Assembly (NCBI GenBank): GCA_008501785.1
Contig: QQUD01000895.1
Coordinates: 1 to 11,085 of the forward strand
Reading direction: 5' to 3'
Origin: Chloroflexota bacterium
Lineage (GTDB): Bacteria > Chloroflexota > Anaerolineae > Promineifilales > Promineifilaceae
DNA length: 11,085 nt
In this document: one piece after another, positions 1 to 6,365 of the stretch
Layout: each line of letters opens with the position of its first letter
Numbering within the stretch: position 1 is the first letter of the stretch
Translations under genes and position numbers: made by a program
The notes under the pieces: generated by a model
What the model was told of the DNA's origin: nothing
Database searches by the model: none
The model's input: only the letters and a program-made list of their open reading frames with translations

Positions 1-2
1 AT

Positions 3-482
3 GTGGTGCAGATTTACAACTGGCTGCATGAAGCACAAGCAGGCAACAAGGGGTATGTTGAGCTGTTGTGGGACGTGCAGATAGCCCAGCGTAGGGTGCA
101 GGGTGCAGGGGAAAGGGGGGAGATTGCCTCTATCCAAAAACGAATCACCTTGCTTGAAAAAGCGCTCAAACTAGCCAAAAAAACCACACCACTCGTCAAA
201 GATCAGGCGTACTTTTATCACGATCAGGTCCTTCTGCCGGTTCGTCTGCTGCTACAACTCAACCAATTTCTATTGCATCTCACACTGGCAGGATACCATC
301 CAACGCAGCCGGAACGCCTGGTGCAGGCGATTGAAACATTGCAAACACACACAAACACCCGCTTACAAGGTGACAACAATCAAAAGTGGGCAACCTGGTA
401 TTCTCCGGCAAAGGCACGACCTAATAACGGATACCCAGATATCCAATTTTTGAAAAACATAATGAACAAACACAAGGGATAA
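3..482 (+). CDS. C-terminal part of an unrecognised helix-rich protein (5' truncated by the window)
   Basis: The frame is open from the first bases of the window, so the GTG at 3 is probably not the true start and the gene continues upstream. The visible 159 residues look mostly alpha-helical (heptad-like Leu/Ile spacing around residues 42-100). They end in an aromatic, basic tail containing KWATWYSPAKARPNNGYP. I see no signal peptide, membrane segment or catalytic motif and do not recognise the family. Because a GH28 gene follows after 5 bases, with its Shine-Dalgarno overlapping this stop codon, the protein is probably co-translated with it. A helical C-terminal domain of a glycosidase or other polysaccharide-related protein is one guess, from context only. 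The codons at about 92-120 are a GGGTGCA low-complexity repeat encoding QRRVQGAGERGE, which looks like an inserted segment rather than conserved protein. Confidence 0.6.
   Translation: MVQIYNWLHEAQAGNKGYVELLWDVQIAQRRVQGAGERGEIASIQKRITLLEKALKLAKKTTPLVKDQAYFYHDQVLLPVRLLLQLNQFLLHLTLAGYHPTQPERLVQAIETLQTHTNTRLQGDNNQKWATWYSPAKARPNNGYPDIQFLKNIMNKHKG
92..120. repeat. GGGTGCA tandem low-complexity repeat inside a CDS
   Basis: Two adjacent GGGTGCA units lie at 94-107, followed by GGGGAAAGGGGGG. On the other strand this reads as CCCTGCACCCTGCACCC. The tract is extremely purine-rich compared with its flanks and stays in frame with the surrounding ORF. Confidence 0.6.
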
Positions 483-487
483 TTCTA

Positions 488-1912
488 ATGGCGATTTACA
501 ACATTTTAGACTTTGGTGCCGTTGGTGACAGCAAAACCAATAATGCCGCAGCCATCCAAAAGGCAATTGACACATGCAGCCAATCGGGCGGGGGGAAAGT
601 GATTGTTCCAGCCGGATACATTTTTATGGCTGGCCCATTTCACTTGAAGTCACATGTGGAACTACATCTCGAACCCAATGCCCTGCTGCAAGCAAGCAAC
701 GATGAATCCCTTTATACGGAAACACCCTTTCGCAACAACATCAGTGAAGGGAGTATGTGGATCAGTGCGAGACATCAAAAAAATATTGCCATCACAGGGA
801 CCGGCACGATCAACGGTAGTGGACGAGCCTTTATGCACAACGAGGAGCCAACCCACTACAATTTTAAATTTGTGGACGGGGTAGATAAACGGCCGCATTT
901 ACTCACGCTCATCGGCTGCCAACACATCACCATTCGGGATGTCACATTCGAGGATGCTGCTTATTGGTGTATACACCCGGCTGGATGTGAAGATGTACTC
1001 ATTCAAGGGGTCCGTGTATACAACAGTTTGCGCATCCGCAACTGTGACGGCATTGACATCGACCACTGCCGCAATGTGCGCATCAGTGACTGTGACATTC
1101 GCTCGGCTGATGATTGCATTTGCATCAAAAATCGGCGCGAATATGCTGAATACGGGCCATGCGAAAATATTACCGTCACCGGATGCGTGCTCACCTCAAC
1201 ATCATGTGCAATTAAATTGGGCAGCGAAAATGTAGATGATATTCAAAACGTCATCTTTGAGGCATGTGTCATTCACGGCACCAATCGCGGGCTGGGCATT
1301 CAAAATCGAGATGAGGGCAATATTGAGAATGTCATATTCAACAACATTATCATCGAATCTCGTTTGTTTGCTGATGTTTGGTGGGGAAAGTCAGAACCCA
1401 TTTATGTCACGGCCTTTAAACGAGCACCGGGTACAAAACACCGATTCAAAAAAGGTGATACTGAAGGCTGTATTGGCAAAGTCCGCAACATTCAATTTCG
1501 AAATATTATCTGCAATAGTGAAAATGGCATTTATGTTAGTGGCACAAAAGGGAGTCGGATTGAAGAACTGCTGTTTGAAAATATTCGGCTGCGTATCAAC
1601 AAAACCACCGAACATCCAGGCGGTCTGTATGATCGCCGCCCATGCGACGTTGTGGGCATTATCAAACGCAAAACCGCAGGCTTTTATCTCAACGAAGCCG
1701 ACGATATAACCGTAAGAAATTGCAAGGTCAGTTGGGGAAACAATCGCCCTGCCTATTATGGCTATGCTATCGAAGCCCATGATGTCCATGATTTTCACCT
1801 GGAAAATTTCAAGGGTGAATCAGCTCACCCTGAACAAAATCAGTCACTGCATATCGTTGATGTGGCTGATAAAGAAAAAGGGCAAGGGTATACGGAATTA
1901 ACACTGCAATAA
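488..1912 (+). CDS. GH28-family (polygalacturonase-like) glycoside hydrolase
   Basis: Predicted 474-residue right-handed beta-helix enzyme that would hydrolyse a uronic-acid-containing polysaccharide or oligosaccharide such as pectin or rhamnogalacturonan. The N-terminus has the typical lead-in (NILDFGAVGD, residues 5-14, then AIQKAID and GGGKVIVPAG). Repeated beta-helix coils with N-I/V-x-I/F patterns follow. The GH28 catalytic region is visible: NCDGID at 185-190 (Asp187) and ADDCICIK at 207-214 (Asp208, Asp209). The usual third motif, Gly-His-Gly, is not present; the aligned stretch reads STSCAIKLGSE (237-247), and a later RGLGIQ is at 267-272. No signal peptide is seen, so it may be cytoplasmic and act on imported oligosaccharides. 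Start: ATG 488, with AAGGGA at 474-479 overlapping the upstream stop. Exact substrate is unknown; a lyase or an epimerase-like beta-helix protein is less likely. Confidence 0.85.
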   Translation: MAIYNILDFGAVGDSKTNNAAAIQKAIDTCSQSGGGKVIVPAGYIFMAGPFHLKSHVELHLEPNALLQASNDESLYTETPFRNNISEGSMWISARHQKNIAITGTGTINGSGRAFMHNEEPTHYNFKFVDGVDKRPHLLTLIGCQHITIRDVTFEDAAYWCIHPAGCEDVLIQGVRVYNSLRIRNCDGIDIDHCRNVRISDCDIRSADDCICIKNRREYAEYGPCENITVTGCVLTSTSCAIKLGSENVDDIQNVIFEACVIHGTNRGLGIQNRDEGNIENVIFNNIIIESRLFADVWWGKSEPIYVTAFKRAPGTKHRFKKGDTEGCIGKVRNIQFRNIICNSENGIYVSGTKGSRIEELLFENIRLRINKTTEHPGGLYDRRPCDVVGIIKRKTAGFYLNEADDITVRNCKVSWGNNRPAYYGYAIEAHDVHDFHLENFKGESAHPEQNQSLHIVDVADKEKGQGYTELTLQ

Positions 1913-1992
1913 CGGCTATAAAGGTTTACACCATTGCATCAGAGAACATGCACTTAATGGTATTGAGTTGATAAATTGAAGACCCGCTTTTT

Positions 1993-2021
1993 TTGACTTG
2001 GATACGCTGTTGTGATAAATT
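1993..2021 (+). promoter_or_regulatory. Candidate sigma-70-type promoter of the lacI-iol operon
   Basis: TTGACT at 1993-1998 is close to the -35 consensus. It is followed after 17 bases by TAAATT at 2016-2021, a 4/6 match to the -10 consensus, preceded by TGA at 2013-2015 (an extended -10 type TGn). Transcription would start around 2028, inside the palindrome that follows. Inference from consensus only. Confidence 0.5.
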
Positions 2022-2026
2022 ATTAC

Positions 2027-2050
2027 TATTGCGCACACGTGTGCGCAATA
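2027..2050. promoter_or_regulatory. Perfect 24-bp palindrome, probable LacI-family operator
   Basis: The half-site TATTGCGCACAC is followed directly by its exact reverse complement. The centre is a CpG step (2038-2039), the step into which the hinge-helix Leu of LacI-family proteins typically inserts. It sits about 33 bases before the regulator's start codon and overlaps the expected transcription start, so a bound repressor would block transcription of its own gene and of the co-directional iol genes. No second copy was seen in the window. Confidence 0.75.
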
Positions 2051-2082
2051 TTTCAAAAAAAAGGAATGAAGGCAGGTATTAA

Positions 2083-3111
2083 TTGGCGGTGACAATCAAA
2101 GATATTGCTAGCGTTGCTGGTGTATCACATACGACAGTTTCCCGCGCACTTCGCGGTCATACCCGGATTTCTACAGAAACCATTGAACGCATTCAAAAAA
2201 TCGCTGACGAATTGGGCTATGTTCCCAACACGGTAGCACGAGGTCTGAAAACGCGCCGGTCTCGCGTGTTGGGTGTGATCGTGCGACGGATTGACGATCC
2301 ATTTTTCTCGGAGGTGCTGCAAGGAATTGAAGATGTGTTGCAAGAAGCAGATTACAGTCTCTTTTTAGCCGCCTCGCGCCGCAACCCAGATCGTGAACGG
2401 GAGATTATGCAAGCGATGGGGGAGCGTCAGGTGGAAGGGGTGATTGTCAGCTCCACCCAAATTCAGCCAGAACAACTGCGTCAGCTTGGTCACTTTGATG
2501 TGCCCATGATTTTGATTAATAATCAAGCCATCGATGAACCTGACATTCACTCTGTCTACCACGATGATGCATTTGGCAGCCAGCAGCTCATTCAACATTT
2601 AATTGATTTGGGGCATCAACGGATCGCTTTTTTGGGAAATGTGCATGGCGGAAAAACGAATGCTGACCGGCTGCGTGGTTATCGAGAGGCGTTGTTGCAA
2701 GCTGGATTATCGATTAATCCCGATTACATTGTCGTTGGCAAAAATGGACAGCCAGATGGCGGGTCTGAGGGGATTCGGGATGTTTTGGAACTATCGCCGC
2801 GACCAACGGCCGTTATCTGTTACAACGACTTGATGGCGATTGGTGCGATTCAGGGCGTGCTGCAAGCCGGTTTGCGTGTGCCAGAAGATATTTCCATCAC
2901 TGGATTTGATAATATTGAATTGGCGGGGTATGTCTCACCATCCCTCACAACTTTTCACCAACCTAAATATGAATTGGGTCGGGAAGCCGCGCAAATGATG
3001 CTGCGGGTATTAGTGAATGGGGAAACGGCCGTTTCCTCTCCCCAAAAAGTCATCATGCTACGTGGCGAGTTAATCCAGCGCCACTCAACCGCAGCGCACC
3101 ACGATGAATGA
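2083..3111 (+). CDS. LacI-family transcriptional regulator (probable inositol-operon repressor)
   Basis: 342-residue regulator. The N-terminal helix-turn-helix spans about residues 4-24 (VTIKDIASVAGVSHTTVSRAL, recognition helix around SHTTVSRAL). A hinge helix with VARGL is at 51-55. A periplasmic-binding-protein-like sensor domain fills the rest: the VIVRRIDDPFF strand and loop at about 66-75, YNDLMAIGA from 247 and GFDNIEL at 274-280. Length and layout match intact family members. The start is TTG at 2083, giving MAVTIKDIA as is usual in the family; AGG-rich sequence at 2061-2076 precedes it. The perfect palindrome at 2027-2050 suggests autoregulation. The gene lies directly ahead of the inositol genes in the same direction (85-base gap), so I infer that an inositol-related ligand relieves repression. 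The GH28 gene could also be a target, but no operator is seen in front of it. Confidence 0.9.
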   Translation: MAVTIKDIASVAGVSHTTVSRALRGHTRISTETIERIQKIADELGYVPNTVARGLKTRRSRVLGVIVRRIDDPFFSEVLQGIEDVLQEADYSLFLAASRRNPDREREIMQAMGERQVEGVIVSSTQIQPEQLRQLGHFDVPMILINNQAIDEPDIHSVYHDDAFGSQQLIQHLIDLGHQRIAFLGNVHGGKTNADRLRGYREALLQAGLSINPDYIVVGKNGQPDGGSEGIRDVLELSPRPTAVICYNDLMAIGAIQGVLQAGLRVPEDISITGFDNIELAGYVSPSLTTFHQPKYELGREAAQMMLRVLVNGETAVSSPQKVIMLRGELIQRHSTAAHHDE

Positions 3112-3196
3112 AAACCATTCTCTCGGAAGTCTTTTAGCGATTTAAGCCTATTGCGGGCAACTTCCGGGAAATTTATTTTCGGCAGGAGGTAATCAC
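3112..3196 (+). other. lacI-transaldolase spacer with a weak hairpin
   Basis: An inverted repeat pairs TCTCGGAAGT (3121-3130) with ACTTCCGGGA (3160-3169): ten pairs including one G-T wobble, around a 29-base loop. No T-run follows, so it is unlikely to be a strong terminator and may allow read-through into the next gene. A strong Shine-Dalgarno, AGGAGG, is at 3184-3189, 7 bases before the next ATG. Confidence 0.35.
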
Positions 3197-4288
3197 ATGT
3201 TAAAAATAACTTATAAAAGCCCATTACACAAAACAGTCAGCACCACCGCTACCGACGTTTGGAACGATTCTTGCGCCATCAGCGAGCTAAACTATGCGAT
3301 TGATCACGGGGCTGTCGGCGCAACCAGCAATCCAACCATTGTGCTGCAAGTGCTGCGGCTGGAGTGGGATTTGTGGGCCGAGCGCATTCATCAACTCATT
3401 GCCAACAACCCCCCTTGGACAGAAGAAGTTGTCACCTGGCAAATCTTCGAAGAAATTGGCATGAAAGGTGCCGAACTGCTGCTGCCCACGTTTGAGCGCG
3501 AAGAAACAAAAAAGGGACGCCTTTCTATTCAGACAAACCCCGCCAATTATCGTGATGCAGCTAAAATGACAGCTCAAGCCGTGCATTTTCATGGCCTTGC
3601 GCCCAACGTGCAGGTCAAACTGCCTGTTACCAGTCAGGGAGTGCTGGCGATTGAAGAAGCCACCTACCAGGGTGTGAATATCAATGCCACTGTCAGTTTC
3701 ACGGTTCCCCAGGCCATTGCCGTTGCGGAAGCCGTTGAGCGCGGTTTAGATCGGCGTGTCGCAGAAGGATTGCCCGTGAAAAACATGAGTCCAGTTTGCA
3801 CCATTATGGTGGGACGCACGGACGATTGGATGCAGGTGGTGACCAAGCGGGATGGCATCACCGTGAATCCGCAATATCCGCACTGGGCTGGTGTGGCTGT
3901 ATTCAAAAAAGCGTACCAAATTTATCAAAAACGCGGCTATCGGACCCGACTGTTGGCAGCGGCCTATCGTCATCATTTACACTGGTCCGAATTCATTGGC
4001 GGCGATGTCATTTTAACGATTCCGTCTAAATGGCAGAAATTATTCAACAATTCTCAAGTTGAAGTGAAACCGCGCATGGATGACCCGGTTGATCCAGCTA
4101 TTATTGACGAACTGTATGAACGCATCCCCGATTTCCGCAAAGCCTACGATGAGGATGGTATGACGGTCCCTGAATTTGACACCTATGGCGCAACTGTGCG
4201 CACATTGCGCGGGTTCATTGGCTCGTACCATGAATTGATTCAAGTAATTCGGGAAGCGTTTATGCTGCCGAATCCAGATGTGAAGTGA
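3197..4288 (+). CDS. Transaldolase-family class I aldolase of the inositol operon
   Basis: 363-residue TIM-barrel protein of the transaldolase/FSA superfamily. Visible signatures are GATSNPTIV (41-49), NVQVKLPVT (137-145) with the Schiff-base Lys141, and NINATVSFT (161-169). Arg207 (in VGR) and Arg258 (in AAAYR) align by eye with the two substrate-phosphate-binding arginines of E. coli TalB (Arg181, Arg228). The segment GRLSIQ (107-112) aligns with GRLFAQ of E. coli fructose-6-phosphate aldolase. This places Gln112 where FSA has Gln59 and TalB has the water-binding Glu96. It is the first enzyme gene after the regulator and precedes iolD, while iolC and iolJ are absent. I infer a retro-aldol role in inositol breakdown, possibly splitting 2-deoxy-5-keto-gluconate to dihydroxyacetone and malonate semialdehyde. 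The alternative is an ordinary pentose-phosphate transaldolase. Start ATG 3197 has AGGAGG 7 bases upstream. Confidence 0.85.
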   Translation: MLKITYKSPLHKTVSTTATDVWNDSCAISELNYAIDHGAVGATSNPTIVLQVLRLEWDLWAERIHQLIANNPPWTEEVVTWQIFEEIGMKGAELLLPTFEREETKKGRLSIQTNPANYRDAAKMTAQAVHFHGLAPNVQVKLPVTSQGVLAIEEATYQGVNINATVSFTVPQAIAVAEAVERGLDRRVAEGLPVKNMSPVCTIMVGRTDDWMQVVTKRDGITVNPQYPHWAGVAVFKKAYQIYQKRGYRTRLLAAAYRHHLHWSEFIGGDVILTIPSKWQKLFNNSQVEVKPRMDDPVDPAIIDELYERIPDFRKAYDEDGMTVPEFDTYGATVRTLRGFIGSYHELIQVIREAFMLPNPDVK

Positions 4289-4361
4289 GATAGAGACAAA
4301 GTAGAGAGATAGAGACATAGACAGAGACAGAAAATGCTGTCTCTGTCTCTATCTCTGTCTT
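4287..4361. repeat. GAGACAGAGATAGAG-type inverted repeat, copy A (before iolD)
   Basis: The purine-rich left arm and pyrimidine-rich right arm form a hairpin. AGACAGAGACAG (4319-4330) pairs perfectly with CTGTCTCTGTCT (4337-4348) across a 6-base loop. AGAGATAG (4305-4312) then pairs with CTATCTCT (4349-4356) after a 6-base bulge. It begins at the transaldolase stop codon and ends 4 bases before the iolD Shine-Dalgarno (AGGAGG, 4365-4370). Related copies lie at 7838-7990 and 8902-8980. Confidence 0.8.
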
Positions 4362-4374
4362 TTCAGGAGGGATT

Positions 4375-6267
4375 ATGGAAACAAAACGACTCACCACGGC
4401 TCAAGCCATCATCAACTTTTTACAAAATCAGTATAGTGAGCGGGATGGGGTAGAACGGCCGTTTTTCGCAGGCATCTTCGGTATTTTTGGACATGGCAAT
4501 GTGGCCGGGATAGGGCAAGCGTTGCAGCAGAACACCGCATTCACCTACTATCAAACCCGCAATGAGCAGGCGATGGTACACACCGCCGCCGCCTACGCCA
4601 AAATGCAAAATCGGCTGCAAACCTTCGCTTGCACCACATCCATTGGACCAGGCGCAACCAACATGATTACGGCGGCGGCTGGGGCCACGATTAACCGATT
4701 GCCCGTGCTGCTGCTGCCTGGGGATATTTTCGCGCAACGCAACGTGGCTCCTGTTTTGCAGCAGTTGGAGGCTGGTTACTCGCAAGATGTGTCCGTTAAC
4801 GACTGCTTTAAGCCCATTTCCCGTTACTGGGATCGACTGAACCGGCCGGAACAGGCTATTGCTTCTCTACCAGAAGCAATGCGGGTATTAACTTCTCCTG
4901 TTGATACGGGCGCGGTCACGTTGGCGCTGCCCCAAGACGTGCAGGCTGAAGCCTTTGATTTCCCGGTGGCCTTGTTCGAGAAGCGCGTCTGGCATGTGGC
5001 TCGTCCACGCCCAGATCGTGCTGCTTTAAAACGTGCCGCTGAGATGATTCGCGCCAGTCAAAAGCCGCTTATTGTCGCTGGTGGCGGCGTTATTTACAGC
5101 GAAGCGACTGACGCACTGGCTGGTTTTGTAGCTCAAACTGGCATTCCGGTTGGCGAAACACAAGCTGGGAAAGGGTCACTACGCTACGACAATCCGCTAA
5201 ACCTGGGTGCGATTGGCGCTACGGGCACGTTTGGGGCCAACATCATGGCTCGTGAAGCAGATTTGGTGATTGGCATTGGCACACGCTACAGCGACTTCAC
5301 GACGGCATCTAAAACGGCATTCCAAAATTCTGATGTGCATTTTATCAATATCAATGTAGCTGAGTTTGATGCTTACAAGCACAGCGGTCTGGCGCTAACT
5401 GCCGATGCCCGCGAAACGCTGTTAGAATTAGGTGAGTTGTTGCAAGACTGGTCAGTTAACGGAGATTATCGGCAACGAGCAGAACAGTTTAACAAAGCGT
5501 GGGATGCTGAAGTGGAACGTATCTACACCCTCGGCCATGAGCCTTTACCGAGTCAAGGGGAAGTGATTGGTGCAGTCAACACATTCTCTGATGAGAAGGA
5601 TGTTGTTTTGTGCGCCGCTGGTAGTGCGCCGGGTGACTTGCACAAGCTGTGGCGCACTTGTGATCCGAAAAGCTACCATTTGGAGTATGGTTACTCCTGC
5701 ATGGGGTATGAAATTGCTGGGGGGGTTGGGGTGAAGATGGCTGATCCTGAACGGGACGTGTATGTGATTGTCGGGGATGGCTCTTATTTGATGTTGGCGC
5801 AGGAGATCGTAACGGCCGTTCAAGAACAAATCAAACTCACCATTATTCTCATCGACAACCACGGCTATGGCTCCATCGGGGCGCTTTCTCGGTCATTGGG
5901 CAGCAAAGGATTTGGCACGCGCTACTTGTTCCGCGACGACCAGAGCGGTGTTCTACCAGATGACCAACTGCATCCATCAGACGCAATGGAACGCTACCTG
6001 CCTGTTGATCTAGCTGCCAACGCCGCCAGCCTGGGGGCAGTTGTTTTACGAGCTAATACCATTGACGACTTCAAAAAAGCGTTGGCAAAAGCCAAAAAGC
6101 AAACGCAAACGACTGTCATTGTCGTGGAAACTGATCGCTACGCTGGCGTCCCCGGTTATGAATCCTGGTGGGATGTCCCTGTTGCTGAAGTGTCGGAGAT
6201 TGAATCTGTGCAGCAAGTTCGTGCAGCTTACGAAGAAAACAAGAAACGCGAACGATACCACCTATAA
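4375..6267 (+). CDS. iolD: 3D-(3,5/4)-trihydroxycyclohexane-1,2-dione hydrolase
   Basis: 630-residue thiamine-diphosphate enzyme, close to the usual IolD length (about 637 in Bacillus subtilis). It opens the ring of the diketo intermediate of inositol breakdown to give 5-deoxy-glucuronate, in the cytoplasm. The N-terminal pyrimidine-binding domain carries the ThDP-activating Glu64 in TRNEQAM (61-67). The central domain spans roughly 210-360. The C-terminal pyrophosphate-binding domain has the GDG...N motif: GDGSYLML from 467 and IDNHGYGSIG at 493-502 with Asn495. RSLGSKGFGTRY (506-517) is typical of IolD rather than of acetolactate synthase. It ends in an IolD-like SWWDVPVAEVS segment. Start ATG 4375 has AGGAGG 4 bases upstream, directly after the inverted repeat. 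The gene is embedded in the iol operon. Confidence 0.96.
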   Translation: METKRLTTAQAIINFLQNQYSERDGVERPFFAGIFGIFGHGNVAGIGQALQQNTAFTYYQTRNEQAMVHTAAAYAKMQNRLQTFACTTSIGPGATNMITAAAGATINRLPVLLLPGDIFAQRNVAPVLQQLEAGYSQDVSVNDCFKPISRYWDRLNRPEQAIASLPEAMRVLTSPVDTGAVTLALPQDVQAEAFDFPVALFEKRVWHVARPRPDRAALKRAAEMIRASQKPLIVAGGGVIYSEATDALAGFVAQTGIPVGETQAGKGSLRYDNPLNLGAIGATGTFGANIMAREADLVIGIGTRYSDFTTASKTAFQNSDVHFININVAEFDAYKHSGLALTADARETLLELGELLQDWSVNGDYRQRAEQFNKAWDAEVERIYTLGHEPLPSQGEVIGAVNTFSDEKDVVLCAAGSAPGDLHKLWRTCDPKSYHLEYGYSCMGYEIAGGVGVKMADPERDVYVIVGDGSYLMLAQEIVTAVQEQIKLTIILIDNHGYGSIGALSRSLGSKGFGTRYLFRDDQSGVLPDDQLHPSDAMERYLPVDLAANAASLGAVVLRANTIDDFKKALAKAKKQTQTTVIVVETDRYAGVPGYESWWDVPVAEVSEIESVQQVRAAYEENKKRERYHL

Positions 6268-6278
6268 GAATTTAGTTT

Positions 6279-6331
6279 ACGCAAAGATGCGAGGACGCAA
6301 AGCTTTTTTTGGCGGCTTTGCGCCTTTGCGT
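6279..6331. repeat. CGCAAAG-type inverted repeat (between iolD and mmsA)
   Basis: The left arm is at 6279-6303 (starts ACGCAAAG, ends ACGCAAAGC) and the right arm GCTTTGCGCCTTTGCGT at 6315-6331. The outer ACGCAAAG/CTTTGCGT and inner GCAAAGC/GCTTTGC pairs match exactly, with 8 extra bases in the left arm. The T-run lies in the loop (6304-6310) and not after the stem, so it is not a normal intrinsic terminator. It differs in sequence from the GAGACAGAG repeats in the other iol spacers. Confidence 0.75.
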
Positions 6332-6365
6332 GAGAGTCAAATTGGGAATGTTGTAAGGAATGAAT

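Larger units (their letters stand above)
1913..2082. other. Spacer between the GH28 gene and the lacI-type regulator gene
   Basis: No gene is seen here. A bulged inverted repeat (CCATT-GCAT ... ATGC-ACTT-AATGG) lies at 1931-1960 but lacks a following T-tract, so it is a poor terminator candidate. The second half holds the promoter and operator candidates listed separately. Confidence 0.5.

Noticed and set aside
1391..1798. Long reverse-strand open frame opposite the GH28 gene (135 codons)
   Set aside because: It mirrors the coding frame of a confidently identified gene, has no ribosome site I can support and shows no recognisable motif. The same applies to the other antisense frames in the window.
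1931..1960. Terminator after the GH28 gene
   Set aside because: The inverted repeat is bulged and no T-tract follows.
4193..4216. Second operator-like site (TGTGCGCACATTGCGC) near the end of the transaldolase gene
   Set aside because: It shares short pieces with the 24-bp palindrome but lacks its symmetry and central CACACGTGTG, and lies deep inside coding sequence.
4375..6267. Acetolactate synthase instead of IolD
   Set aside because: The ThDP fold is shared, but GYGSIGALSRSLGSKGFGTRY-type sequence, the length and the iol neighbours all indicate IolD.
6301..6331. Intrinsic terminator between iolD and mmsA
   Set aside because: The T-run is in the hairpin loop rather than after the stem, and the next gene of the same pathway follows at once with its own ribosome site.
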